NCBI GenBank assembly: GCA_947471745.1
Contig: CANJKZ010000078.1
Coordinates: 2,980,501-3,044,500, forward strand
Origin: Closterium sp. Naga37s-1
Lineage: Eukaryota > Streptophyta > Zygnematophyceae > Desmidiales > Closteriaceae
Reading direction: 5' to 3'
DNA: 64,000 nt
Position numbers and translations under genes: made by a program. Below are positions 22,859-33,412 of this stretch, in pieces (position 1 is the stretch's first letter; each line of letters starts with the position of its first letter). The notes below the pieces were generated by a model. That model had not been told where the DNA came from, searched no databases, and saw only the letters and a list, made by a program, of their open reading frames with translations.

Positions 22859-23059
22859 TGTTAGAATAGTAGCTTGACTTAGGAACCATGCCTTGGGTTC
22901 AGGGCATTAGTGTCGAGAGAATTTTGGGTGAGGAAAGTCGAGAAGGAAGAATGAGTCGTTTCACTATAGGAAGTTGGGATACAAATAGCAAACCCTAAAT
23001 TGGGTTGTACTCACTACAGAGTACCCCACTGCACGCTAAATAGCAAATACATTCTGACA
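22859..23059 (-). repeat. Element H 3' LTR
   Basis: 201 bp. The only difference from the other copy that I can see is CACGC versus CAGGC near 23032/25981. Longer than the 124-135-bp LTRs of its relatives. Confidence 0.93.
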
Positions 23060-23138
23060 CACCCCCATAGTCAAAGTGGGGTATAATCAGCAGAGCAAGC
23101 AGTCATAGAGCAGGTTTACAAGTACAAGCAAAGCTAGA

Positions 23139-23350
23139 GGCATTCACAAAGGGCAAGTGAGGAGGAGGAGGCTGGACTGTGAGAGGAGAGGAGATAGGAG
23201 GCGACGGCTGATGCTGTAGACACACGGGCAACAGGAGCGGCGCGCACTGTGGCTACCGGGGCCGTATCCCCGGACTACAGGAGTAACTGGCTCTGCGGCT
23301 AACTCTGAGCGGCAGGAGCAACGGACCCACAGGCGACAGGCGCAGCAGGC
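23139..23350 (-). other. Non-coding block shared by elements H and K/M
   Basis: About 210 bp nearly identical to 44692-44915. It defines a non-autonomous lineage with its own internal sequence. No ORF is conserved between the two copies. Confidence 0.8.
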
Positions 23351-23559
23351 TCTCTGAGCTACCAGAAGCAAAGCCCCGGACTACAGGTGCTGCGGACTAC
23401 AAGACGGCAGCCTCCGCTCAACCTCCCCCAACTGTCCCGCCCCCCTTACACACACTCCTTGCTGCACCCCTAGCTCCACTCCCACGTCACCCCCCTAGCA
23501 CCACTCCCTCGGCTCCCACGCACCCACCCCCCTCAGTGGCAGGTGCAGCATTGGGAGAC

Positions 23560-24660
23560 GGAGGAGGAGGAGGAGCAGGGGACGGTTCACACACCTGCCA
23601 CCCCCATACCCGCCACCCCTCAGTTGCACCCACACCCGCCACCCCCATACCCTCCCCCCACTGCTGCACCTGCAGCAGGGGATGGAGGAGAAGGGGGAGA
23701 GGGGGGGGGGGGGCGGGGGGGGGCTGGTGCTGCAGATCCCCTCCCCCCCACTGCTGCACCCGCAGCAGGTGGAGGTAGGAGAAGGGAGGGGGGGGGGGGG
23801 GGGGGGGGTGGGGCGGGGGGGGGGGGGGCTGGTGCTGCAGGTCCCCTCCCCCCACTGCCGCATCCGCAGCAGGGGGATGGCAGATCCCTTCCCCCCCACT
23901 GCTGCTGCAGATCCCCTCCCCCCCACTGCTGCACCCGCAGCAGGGGTGGAGGAGAAAGGGGGGGGGGCGGGGGGGGGGGGGCTGGTGCTGCAGATCCCCT
24001 CCTGCCTCCCTCTGAACCTCCAAGCTTCCCCCCCCTCCCAACACAGGGTGCGGCAGGGAGAGAGAGAGGAGAAAAGGGCGGGGGGGGGGGGGGGGCTGAT
24101 GCTGAAAATCCCCTCCCCCCACTGCTGCTGCAGATCCCCTCCCCCCCACTGCTGCACCTGCAGCAGGGGTGGAGGAGAAAGGGGGGGGGGGGCGGGGGGG
24201 GGCTGGTGCTGCAGATCCCCTCCTGCCTCCCTCTGAACCTCCAATCCCCCCCCCCCTCCCAACACAGGGTGCGGCAGGGGGAGAGAGAGGAGAAAAGGGC
24301 GGGGGGGGGGGGTGGGGGGGCGGTGCAGGAGCCGCTCGGGCGACAACAGGACGCGCCACACCCGCCATCCCCATACCCTCCCCCCACTGCTGCACCCGCA
24401 GCAGAGAGATGGAGGAGAAGGGGGGGGGGGGGCGAGGGGGGGGCTGGTGCTGCAGGTCCCCTCCCGCCTCCCCCTGAACCTCCAAGCTCCCCCCCCTCTC
24501 CCACCACAAGGTGCGGCAGGGAGAGAGAGAGGAGGAGGCGTGGCGGCAGCTGCTGCTACTGAGGCACATTAGCCACCCCCTCACACCCTCTCCCCGCCAT
24601 CCCCATGGAGGGGGGGGAGGGGGGGGAGGGGGGCAGGGGCGGAGCTGCGCGTGTGACTGT
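23560..24660. repeat. G-tract minisatellite in element H
   Basis: Five or six diverged units of about 170-260 bp. Each has a GCTGCAGATCCCCTCC module, CACTGCTGCACCCGCAGCAG (partly self-complementary) and a run of 7-20 G interrupted by single C or T. No protein domain. Related sequence lies at 45105-45360. Confidence 0.85.
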
Positions 24661-24769
24661 AGGGCACGCGGGCAGGAGGAACCCCCTCTTGCCACCCCCT
24701 CACCCACCATGTTGCAACAGGGCACCGGGGCCGCGGTTAGGGGCGGCAGGTCGCGAGGGGCCATGGCTA

Positions 24770-25740
24770 GGGGCGACGGGGCCATGGCTAGGGACGGGGC
24801 CGGGCGCTGGGCAGGTACGGGGCCGGGCGCTGGGCAGGTACAGGGCCGGGCGCTGGGCAGGTACGGGGCCAGGCGCTGGGCAGGTACGGGGCCGGGCGCT
24901 GGGCAGGTACAGGGCCGGGCGCTGGGCAGGTACGGGGCCGGGCTCTGGGCAGGTACGAGGCCGGGCGATGGGCAGGTACAGGGCCAGGCGCTGGGCAGGT
25001 ACGGGCCGGGCGCGGGCTAGGTACGGGGCCGGGCGCGGGCTAGGTACGGGGCCGGGCGCTGGCTAGGGTCGGGGCCGTGCGCTGGGCTAGGTACAGGCCG
25101 GGCGCGGGGCTAGCTACGGGCCGAGCGCGGGCGAGAGACAGGGCCGGGCGCGGGCAGGGTACGTGGTCGGGCGCGGGCGAGGTACAGGGCCAGGCGCTGG
25201 CTAGGTACGGGGCCGGGCGCTGGCTAGGGTCGGGGCCGTGCGTTGGGCTAGGTACGGGCCGGGCGTAGGGCTAGGTACGGGCCGAGCGCGGGCGAGAGAC
25301 GGGGCCGGGCGCGGGCAGGGTACGGGCCGGTCGCGAGGCTAGGTACGGGCCGGGCGCAGGGCTAGGAACAGGGCCGAGCGCGGGCACGGTACGGGCCGGT
25401 CGCGAGGCTAGGTACGGGCCGGGCGTTGGGCGCGGAACGGAGGCCGGGCGCGAGGCTAGGTACGGGCCGATCGCGGGCTAGGTACGGGGCCAAGCACGGG
25501 CGAGGTACGGGCCGGGCGCGGGGCTAGGAACGGGGCCGAGCGCGGGCTAGGTACGGGCCGATCGCGATCTAAGTACGGGCCGGGCGCGGGGCGACGGAGT
25601 CGACGGGGCCAGCGGGGCCGAGAGGCGCGGCTAGGGGCGACGGGGCCAACGGGGCCGAGTGTCACAGCTAGGGGCGACGGGGCCAAGGGGCCGAGCCTAG
25701 GGGCTTGGGGCTACGCCAAGGGGTGACGGGCTGGGGCCTA
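24770..25740 (-). repeat. Element H GC-rich tandem leader
   Basis: On the minus strand, units of about 23-25 bp around CCCGGCCCCGTACCTAGC or CCCGGCCCCGTACCTGCC. The same unit fills the leaders of elements E (48540-49320) and J (41040-41860). Confidence 0.88.
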
Positions 25741-25759
25741 GGCTAGCAGAGCATTAGGT

Positions 25760-25795
25760 GGTGGGCCCATTGATGTAAGGTCCTAGTAACGACCT
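25760..25795 (-). promoter_or_regulatory. Element H leader hairpin and GGGCCCACC box
   Basis: On the minus strand AGGTC (25795-25791) pairs with GACCT (25782-25778) around an 8-base loop, followed by GGGCCCACC (25768-25760). The retained features suggest they serve transposition in trans. Confidence 0.6.
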
Positions 25796-25807
25796 ACTCA
25801 GATAGCA

Positions 25808-26008
25808 TGTTAGAATAGTAGCTTGACTTAGGAACCATGCCTTGGGTTCAGGGCATTAGTGTCGAGAGAATTTTGGGTGAGGAAAGTCGAGAAGGAAGAA
25901 TGAGTCGTTTCACTATAGGAAGTTGGGATACAAATAGCAAACCCTAAATTGGGTTGTACTCACTACAGAGTACCCCACTGCAGGCTAAATAGCAAATACA
26001 TTCTGACA
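25808..26008 (-). repeat. Element H 5' LTR
   Basis: 201 bp, partner of 22859-23059, abutting the CAGGC duplication at 26009-26013. Confidence 0.93.
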
Positions 26009-26496
26009 CAGGCAGCCATGGACGCCGAGATGGCTTCCTGGAAGTCCACACGCACCTACGTCGACGAGGTTCCCGCGCCTGGGGCGAACATCGTCAGTGG
26101 CATGTGGATATTCAGGGTGAAGCGGCCGCCTGGCTCTCTGCCTGTCTTCAAGGCGCGTTACATTGCACGTGGCTTCAGTCAGCGACAGGGAGTTGACTTC
26201 TTCCAGACCTTCTCCCCTACCCCGAAGATGACCACTCTTCGGGTACTGCTGGACATTGCCGCTCAGCGTGACTACGAGCTCCACTCGCTTGACTTCACCA
26301 CAGCCTTCCTACAGGGCAGCCTGCACGAGGAGATCTGGCTGCGCCGCCCACCTGGCTTCACTGGGTCATTTCCTGCTGGTACCCAGTGGAGCCTCCGGCG
26401 GCGAGTCTACGGTCTCCGCCAAGCACCCCGTGAGTGGCACGACACACTGAGGACTAGACTTGCGGCTCTTGGGTTTGCTCCATCTACTGCTGACCC
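26009..26496 (+). pseudogene. Element D reverse transcriptase, N-terminal half
   Basis: It resumes after element H: AAMDAEMASWKSTRTYVDE, MWIFRVKRPPGSLP, FKARYIARGFSQRQGVD, LHSLDFTTAFLQGSLHEEI, GLRQAPREWHDTL. It stops at STADP before the YVDD motif, where the sequence changes to antisense element F with CC as the only junction homology. Confidence 0.88.
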
Positions 26497-28540
26497 ACAT
26501 GCCATCGACTATGTTCGCCCCAGGTGGGGGAACCTCGTCGACGTAGGTGCCTGTGGACTTCCAGGATGCCATCTCGGCATCCATGGCTGCCTGCCACTGA
26601 GAGGAGTAGGGACCTGTAATCGCCTCTGCGTAAGAGCGCGGGGTCGGGATGTCTGGTGCATTCGGGTCTCCCTCAGGGGCAAGCAGCATGGAAGCGAAAC
26701 GAGGTACAGCAGCTGCAAGACACTCAAAGTCCTCCTGCCTGTCCTCAAGGACGTCCGTGCCAAGAGCACACTCACCCCCGACGGACAGAGGACTGGCAGA
26801 CGCAGACTCAACAACAAGAGCAGTGGCGTAGTCTAGACGACAGGCAGCAGAAAAGTCAAGCAGCTCAGCAACGAGGGCACACGCAGTAGCAGACTCAAAG
26901 GAAGGGTCAGTGACAGCACTGGTGAGGAGACGAGAGACAGTGGGTCTGGTAGCACGAGCGCGGTCAGACTAAGGGTCAGGGTCCTCAGGAAGAGAGGACT
27001 CAGGAGGAGCAGGCAGAGGAACACGCAGTGGAACAGAGGAAGGACGAATTTGTCATAGTGTGTGTGCTCGGGACAGGAGGAGGACGTGGACGAGGAACGT
27101 GACGAGCAGTGCGAACAGGGGAGGCGCGGGCGGAGAGCTTGTCCGCGGACGTATCGCGGACAAAGGCACGAGATACCCAGACCCGGAACACCGACGCATC
27201 GCCAACCTTCCCCGTCCAACGCAGTGTGGGCGAGGTATCCGGCAAGGAGACATGGGGCCAGAGGTTGAGCTGATGCACAGCATACCGGACCACAAACGGC
27301 CACAGAAAATGGGGAGCAGCCGCATGGATCATCGAGGTACGAGCGACCTCCATGATTAAGCCAATGTGGCGCTCAACAATCCCATTTTTCTGAGGGGAGT
27401 CTGGAAGCGTGAATGATTGGATAATGCCCTCCCAACGACAAAAGTCCCGCAGGAGGTCGGAGGAGAACTCACCACCTCTGTCAGAGTGCAGACACAGGAC
27501 AGGAAGGTCCGCACGGAACCGCTCGCGGAGCTGGAGACGGACTGTGTGGATTCAAGGGATCAATACATCAACGACCTGACCCTTGCTACGCAAGGGGAAG
27601 ACCGTGGTGTACCGCGTGTAGTCGTCCACAACCAGCAGAAAGTAGCGCTCGCGGCCCTGTCCACTGACGCGGGCTGGGCCCCACACGTCCATGCGGAGAG
27701 TCTACAGGGGAGTAGTCATCGGGGGAAACGAGGAGGAGTGAGGAGCGGCGCGCTGCCGCCCCTCGACGCAAGGAAGGCAGGGCGGGGCAGGCGAGGGCGC
27801 GAGGGGAGGCAGAGACCTGGGAAGACCAGAAACAAGGAGACGCGAGTGCATGCAACGAAGGCGTGGCAGGGAGGGGTGACCCAGGCGGTGGTGCCACAGA
27901 AGAGTCTGGTGCGACAGGAGGAACACGAGCAAGGGGGTGCTACCTGACCTGACGCGGACACCTGAGCAGATGCAGCTACCTGAGGAGGCTCGGTAGCCAG
28001 TGTGTACAGACTCGACCCTGGCCGACGAGTGAACGTTGCCAGGTGACGACCCGTCCGTGTACACGTGCAGATCGACACACACTGACCCCCAGGAGTGGTG
28101 GTAGTGACCATCGCATCCTGGAGGGCAGCGGTACTCACCAAGTTCGTAGAGAATGAGAGGAGGTGTAGACCTGACAGTGAGCCGGACGGAACCGCCGGAC
28201 CCGGGAGAACAGTGGAGGAGCGGGCAATGACTGGGCCCTCGGAGGGGTCAGCTATTCGGACCGGGACAGGTGCATAGAGAGGAGTGAGGGTGGTGCTGTC
28301 ACGAAAGAAACAGCGTGAGGCACCTGAGTCCAGCGTGAAGGTGTGCAAGGCCTCAGCAGGCGCAGTACCAGGGAGAGTACCAGACTCACTAGCACCTAGA
28401 GCAGCAGCCTCTATACCTAGGTCCAGTGGTACACACCGGTAACAGTCACCCTCAGCACTAACAATCAAAGCATACATAGCAGAAAGGATATCATCAATGT
28501 CTAGGTCAAAGATAGCAACTCCAGACCTATGCAGATCTGC
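26497..28540 (-). pseudogene. Element F protease, integrase and linker (deleted, broken)
   Basis: Reading down from 28540: VAIFDLDIDDILSAMYAL, protease FTLDSGASRCFFRDSTT near 28340, a shift, then pre-integrase LLWHHRLGHPSLPRLR (27900), TAG at 27702-27704 where relatives have CAG (PLQTLHMDVW), VVDDYTRYTTVF, TGA at 27552-27554 at a Trp codon (VLIPWIR in relatives), LHSDRGGEFSSDLL and SADKLSAR near 27120. A deletion then joins the integrase end to the linker (SPVRTARHVPRP). The linker ends at the start of RT, NIVDGMW, where element D begins on the other strand. RT and RNase H are missing. Confidence 0.85.
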
Positions 28541-29764
28541 TCAGCGAGGGCGCTCGACCTCGTCACCAAACTCAGCACGCCAAACGTCGTCGAGACGGGA
28601 GAAGCAGCGGTGCTGAGTGTGAAGCCTCCCGCATGCCTGACCAGCACGGTCACCCGTGCGAATGACATACGGACAGCTATCACTACCCCTAGACGTCCCA
28701 CGCTGAAACAACCACTCACGAAGCTGCTGGGGCAACTGGGTCTCGCTCCGACGCTGCTGCCGCTGCCGCTGGCCACCTCCGGAACCTCCACGCCGAGCTC
28801 CAGTCCTACCGCCACCAGTCCTACCGCCGCCACTGTCGCCACTCCCACCGCTGCCTCCACCGCCGCCGCTAGAGCCCCCATCCCCGCCAACAGTCCCACC
28901 ACCGCCACCACCTCCTCCGCCTCCACTACCTCCAACGCTGTCCCCACCACCACTCCCGCTGCCCCCTCCACCACCCCCGCCACCCTTGCCCTTGCTGCTG
29001 CAGCGCTTCGCACTAGCAGAAGCAGTTCCGAAGTCTTCAGCACCACGGACGTCTGCAGCAGCAGCAGAGGCGTAGGAGGTGGCAAGGTGGGAGGGGGAGC
29101 ACCCCTCAAAGAAGGGCGTGCGCAGAGTGCCGCGAGCAGCACCTATGGCAACTGCACTAGTCTCAGCTGCAAGGAGGTGCTTCTTGAGTAGGTCAACAGT
29201 GAGGGAGGTGGGGTCAAGTGAGAGAAAGTGGTCCCTGACAGAGCGAAGAGAGTCAAGGAGGCGAGTGACTATGAAGTAGAGGGTGATGAACATCGGGGGC
29301 GGGTTCTTGTCAAGGAACTCAGCAGGGACGGTAGCACGGTAGCGAGCGTCACTAGCGCGCAGGTGGGAAACAAGGTCCTCTACCATGGCAAAGGCTGGCA
29401 GCTCGGGGAACAGGTAGGGCAGAAGCAGGCGGCCTAGAGCAGTAGTGGCAGGCGAGGAATAGCGAGCGACTACAGCGTCATACAGTGCCTGTGCTGTCCC
29501 GTGCTTTCCGAAGTGAGCGCATTCGGCTAACGGCAGGTGGTTGCGAATGGCTAAGCGGGCAGCAGCGTCGCGAGTAAGCCACTGTGAGCGAGTCGCACTG
29601 TCAGCTGTGGCGGGAGGGGCAGTAGCGGTGCCTGACGCTAGGTCAAACAGTGAAACACTGTCCTTATATTCGCTCAGTAGGTACAGCTGCAGATCATCTA
29701 GCCACGTGTCAAACTGAATCGGTCTGCCCTCATGATCGAACGCGAGAACTCGAAGCGAAGCCAT
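28541..29764 (-). CDS. Element F gag
   Basis: A 407-codon gag, MASLRVLAFDHEGRPIQFD. The N-terminal capsid-like region (residues 1-250) has RLAIRNHLPLAECAHFGK, LGRLLLPYLFPELPAF and PTSLTVDLLKKHLLAAE. A Ser/Gly-rich run with KGKGGGG lies at about 260-335. The zinc-binding-like CX13CX3HX4C motif (CPYVIRTG...CGRLHTQHRC) is near 28672-28600. It ends at TGA 28541-28543, exactly where relatives have TGG before the protease. It could therefore be translated as a free gag; whether that stop is decay or function is open. Confidence 0.85.
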   Translation of the reverse strand: MASLRVLAFDHEGRPIQFDTWLDDLQLYLLSEYKDSVSLFDLASGTATAPPATADSATRSQWLTRDAAARLAIRNHLPLAECAHFGKHGTAQALYDAVVARYSSPATTALGRLLLPYLFPELPAFAMVEDLVSHLRASDARYRATVPAEFLDKNPPPMFITLYFIVTRLLDSLRSVRDHFLSLDPTSLTVDLLKKHLLAAETSAVAIGAARGTLRTPFFEGCSPSHLATSYASAAAADVRGAEDFGTASASAKRCSSKGKGGGGGGGGSGSGGGDSVGGSGGGGGGGGGGTVGGDGGSSGGGGGSGGSGDSGGGRTGGGRTGARRGGSGGGQRQRQQRRSETQLPQQLREWLFQRGTSRGSDSCPYVIRTGDRAGQACGRLHTQHRCFSRLDDVWRAEFGDEVERPR

Positions 29765-30555
29765 AGTGGCGCAGCACGCAGGAGCAGCAGCAGCAGCAGC
29801 AGTAGCAGCAGTAGCAGTAGTAGCAGCAGTAGCAAGAGCAGCAGCAGGGGCCGAGGGGCCGGGGGGTCAGGAGCAACGAAGGGCCTTGGGGCCTAGGGGG
29901 GGGTCGGGCTGCGGGGCCGAGAGCGAAGGGGCTGAGGGGCCGAGGGGCCAAGGGGCCGAGGTCCCGGGGGCCTAGGGGGTGGGGGTCAGGCCACGGGGCC
30001 TAGAACGAAGGGGCCGAGGGGCCTTAGGGCCGGGGGCCTAGGGCGACGGGGCCGAGGGGCCAGGGGTGAAGGGGCCAAAGGGGCCGGGGGCCTAGGTGCG
30101 TCGGGCCGCGGGGCCAGGAACGAAGGGGCCGGGGGCCGAGGGGCCGGGGGCCTAGGGTGACGGGGCTGAGGGGCCAAGGGCCAAGGGGCCAAGGGGCCAA
30201 GGGGCCGGGGGCCTAGGTGCGTCGGGCCGCGGGGCCAGGAACGAAGGGGCCGGGTGCCGAGGGGCCGGGGGCCTAGGTGCGTCGGGCCGCGGGGCTAGGA
30301 ACGAAGGGGCCGGGGGCCTAGGTCGACGAGAGTGGCCTCGGGGCGACACGGCCTAGGGCGACGGGGGCCGCGGGGCGACTGGTCGTGGATGACGGGGGGC
30401 CGCGGGGCCTAGGCTAGGGGCGACGGGGCGACAGGCCGCGGGGCAACGGGACGGGCTAGGGGTGGTAACGGGCCGGGGCCTAGGGGCCTACGGGTCGCGG
30501 CAGGAAGTAGGGGCAGCACGAGGGCTGCGAAGGGCTGCTAGCGGGGTAGCGCTGT
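29765..30555 (-). repeat. Element F GC-rich tandem leader
   Basis: Minus-strand repeats around CGGCCCCTTCGTTCCTGGCC and CCCCTCGGCCCC, then TGCTACTGCTG triplets just before gag. It shares the GGCCCCTCGGCCCC motif with the second half of the element E leader. Confidence 0.85.
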
Positions 30556-30595
30556 GGTGGGCCCAAGGAGAAAAAACCGGTCCTATCGGAGGACC
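30556..30595 (-). promoter_or_regulatory. Element F leader hairpin and GGGCCCACC box
   Basis: On the minus strand GGTCC (30595-30591) pairs with GGACC (30583-30579) around a 7-base loop, directly after the primer site TTGTTTCAGAGCA. GGGCCCACC follows at 30564-30556. Confidence 0.65.
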
Positions 30596-30608
30596 TGCTC
30601 TGAAACAA

Positions 30609-30739
30609 TGTCCGAATAATAAACGAGAATGAATGAACTAACAAAGAGCTGGGTACAAGTACTAACCCTAATTGGGTTGTACCCCTTATGGGCTACCCCA
30701 CTATAGCCTACACAATATAAGCTATGCAACATTTTGACA
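30609..30739 (-). repeat. Element F 5' LTR
   Basis: 131 bp, TGTCAAAATG...TTCGGACA on the minus strand, the partner of 17553-17681. It is bounded outside by CGCCA, a near match to the left-hand TGCCA. Confidence 0.88.
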
Positions 30740-30967
30740 CGCCATAGTGCCATTCGTTCAAACCAATGTTGTGTCGTCAATTCTTAATGAAATCGTGCAA
30801 TCTAAATTGCCTTGTGTAGACGACTTCAAGACGCTCCAGATCCAATTTAAAGCAAGTCATTTGCAGCTGTGACCAGAACGCTATCAACGTTTGAAGACGC
30901 TGTGTAGAAATCCGACTGTGCACTATCTTTCGTTTTAGGCACATTCAAGCCTATTGTGACTATAACA
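30740..30967 (+). repeat. Solo LTR of family A, right part
   Basis: Continues the LTR begun at 16979 and ends TATAACA, followed by the second TTTGT (30968-30972). The first five bases are the duplicated target of the D/F composite. Confidence 0.9.
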
Positions 30968-31464
30968 TTTGTAAATTCCATACACTCTCCCACCTTCGAA
31001 ATAAGGCCACTTTCTACATAGGCAAAACTTTCAATAGTGTGCAAACTGCAGATTTGCAATCGAAGGTGGATCCGACGGCTGATAAAGGCGTTGGATGTCG
31101 AGCTGACGCGTGGCTGACCATTTGACCAATCGACGGGGCCTCAAGTTCGTTTTTGCCTATGCTGAAATGCCAGCCTTAGCAGGCTCCTCAAGGCTGATCA
31201 AGCAGTGTTGTACTAAAAAAAAAAAAAAAAAAAAGCGGACATATCAGTGTTGTGATTAGAAAAAGGGCTGACCAATCAGCCTCACTTAAAAACCAAGGCT
31301 GGACAAAGCTAAAGCCTATTTTTCATCAAGTTTAACGTATATAACTAACAAGAGGACATTACAGAGACTCAGCAGCTCATATCAGCATCATCATCACTAC
31401 ACGAACAATCAAGCGCATCACCTACTGGCTCCTCGTCAACTACCTTTATCTCTTGCTGTTTGCC
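30968..31464. other. Spacer, no gene recognised
   Basis: Less GC-rich sequence downstream of the minus-strand hAT-like gene. It includes an A run at 31216-31234. No ORF, LTR or RNA gene could be recognised. Confidence 0.5.
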
Positions 31465-33325
31465 TTACTTGCTGGTGTCGCCTGGGGTTGGGGTGCAAAT
31501 GGGAGCATTGCTGAAGGGCTTCCGCTTCTTGAAGCTTTGCCAGATCTCAACCACCTCATCGTAGTTGGGCTCATGCTGCATCATGGACATACAAATGAGA
31601 TCCCCCAGCCTAGCGTCCTTGATACCGCCTCGCAGCCATGACTCGATCACGTGTTGCCAAAAAAATCCCCTTTCAAACTCCATGGTGGTGAGGAGAATGA
31701 CAGCCACCACTACCCAGAGCTGCACGAGGTTGGGATAGCTCTCATACCAGTCGGGAGTCTTGAGAATCGCCGTGAGTCCACTGTCCTCTCTCCCTTCGGT
31801 GCACCTGCAAGGACTGAACAAACAGTCGAAGCTCCTTGCCTGTCAGCCTCTTGTTGATGCCTGGAGGGAGGGAGGGAAAATGAGATGCAGAAGAAATGAA
31901 CATACTGAAAGAGAGGCAAATCAAACATTGCAGTAAAAGGTACACATCATTGTTAAATAAAACGCACCAGGTAGGATCTCTTTGCGGTCTTGTGCATTGG
32001 ACATTGTCACCAGCGAGTGAAACCATTCCTGGCATCGTGCATTTCGCTGTGCTTTGCTTAGTGGCCACGCATCAGGCATGAAGAGCCGGAATCCAGAGAG
32101 CGAGTCGAGGTCACCGAGCCTACCCGGCAGGTTCGCCACAATCCGCTCGGCGAACTCTGTGCACATGTCGACGCAGCTGTTGTGGTGCTATGGGCCGCTA
32201 TACCAATCCACGGGGTTGTTGTGAAGTGTGAAGGTGAAAGACGTTGGTCGACCATCACTATCGACTCCCTCCACAGTCACGTTGCAATTACAGCCCAGGC
32301 CATGGTGATCCAAGAAAGGCAAGAGCCACTGGCTCATGCCACCGCCGAAGTCATTGCCGCAGTCCACATAGCGGCTCTTGATGTGATTAGTTGTCCGCTT
32401 GATCTGCGCATGCGAAGACACCAAATCGAGCTGGAATGAAGAAAGGCACATATCAAATAGATAGAAACCATTAGTAGAGAGAATAAGCTGAGGAACCATT
32501 AGAAATCCTCACCTGTCTTTGCTGGAAAGTCTTTTTCAACTGCTCAAGCACGTCAGCCAGGAAGAAAAGGAAGAAGTGAAAGGGGTAGGAGGTTGCTACA
32601 GCATACACCTTGCTGTTAAAATCTTTTAGCACCACAATCATTGTCGGAAAAACAGCGATGAGACGAAGGACCGCATTCCTCCGAGACAGCCACCGAATCG
32701 CGTGAATGCCTTGGACCTCAAGGCTCGTCTCGGTGAATAGTTCTTGCAGGTTCATGAACCATGCATGGCACGGACTGGACTGTCCTAGAAGCTCAGACAC
32801 AGCCCGGATGAGATCGTCCACCATGTCAAAGACGGGGATCTCCTCTGCATCGTCCTTAGATTGCTTGAATCTCCCTGCAATCCAAAAAAAAAAAAAACAC
32901 ACAACAAAAACATTAGCAAAAAACCGAAAGCCTAGAAGCCTTACAAAAACACCAGAAACAGCACACTGATGTGTGAGAGATGCAGTGATAGGAGATGAGA
33001 TGCGTGATTTTCTCATGTAGGCGAAGAACCAGGCCCGCCCGACTCCCCATCATCACTCTCACTCCGTCGATACTAATGCTGGAAATCCTCTGCAGGTCGA
33101 CGCCGACTGGCTGCAAGTGGGAAAGGAGGATGCTGAGAAGCGAAGAAATGTCAGCTTTATCCACTGTCAGTAGCTGCATGAACTCAGTCATAGGGACGTT
33201 GTCGCAGATAAAGTGGCGTATAGAATCATACGCTTCCCCCTGAGCCGATCGGTGCTCTCGTCGATGCTGATGTCGATAAAGGGGATTGTCAATATGTGCT
33301 CCAACTGCGTTGTCCGTGGCCAAGT
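31465..33325 (-). pseudogene. hAT-type transposase-like gene, minus copy (intron-containing, damaged)
   Basis: Four exon-like blocks with GT-AG borders. About 33325-32945: IDISIDESTDR in one frame, a 1-base shift, then VDKADISSLLSIL and DLQRISSISIDG. 32874-32513: IPVFDMVDDLIRAVSELLG, AIRWLSRRNAVLRL. 32430-31968: a Cys/Gly-rich block and VEGVDSDGRPTSFTFTLH, with TAG at 32188-32190. 31860-31465: after a shift near 31755, YPNLVQLWVVVAVIL and TMEFERGFFWQHVIESWL, resembling the hAT C-terminal dimerisation region. Introns are 69-107 bp. The N-terminal DNA-binding part is missing here. Relatives are either active transposases or tamed genes; this copy looks broken. The family call rests on motif likeness only. 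Confidence 0.65.
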
Positions 33326-33412
33326 GGCAATGGACCAGGCCCTACGATATCAGGAATTGTTCCATGAAATTCCTGATTTTCAGCCTACTTTAGTGTACCT
33401 ACAGTAATTTTT

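Larger units (their letters stand above)
22859..26008 (-). mobile_element. Element H: young non-autonomous LTR element
   Basis: 3150 bp with 201-bp LTRs (22859-23059 and 25808-26008) that differ at one base as I read them, and perfect CAGGC duplications (22854-22858, 26009-26013). The orientation is minus: the purine tract reads CTATGGGGGTG beside the left LTR, and a variant primer site TGCTATCTGAGTAGG lies beside the right one. The interior holds no gag or pol, only a G-tract repeat array and a GC leader. It must move in trans, presumably with enzymes of the short-LTR family, whose purine tract, hairpin and GGGCCCACC box it shares. It is the most recent insertion in the window. Confidence 0.92.
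17682..26496 (+). mobile_element. Element D: short-LTR copia with internal inversion, 3'-truncated
   Basis: Order on the plus strand: LTR, leader (17860-18633), gag start (18634-19106), an inverted segment (19107-21713), integrase-RT linker (21714-22858), nested element H (22859-26008), RT (26009-26496). RNase H and the 3' LTR are absent, because at 26496 the sequence switches to element F on the opposite strand. Turning 19107-21713 round restores the gag frame exactly. Confidence 0.85.

Noticed and set aside
22859..26008. ORFs of up to 432 codons in element H that look like proline-rich proteins
   Set aside because: They are open in several frames on both strands because of G/C runs and show no conserved domain, and the related block in K/M does not keep them.
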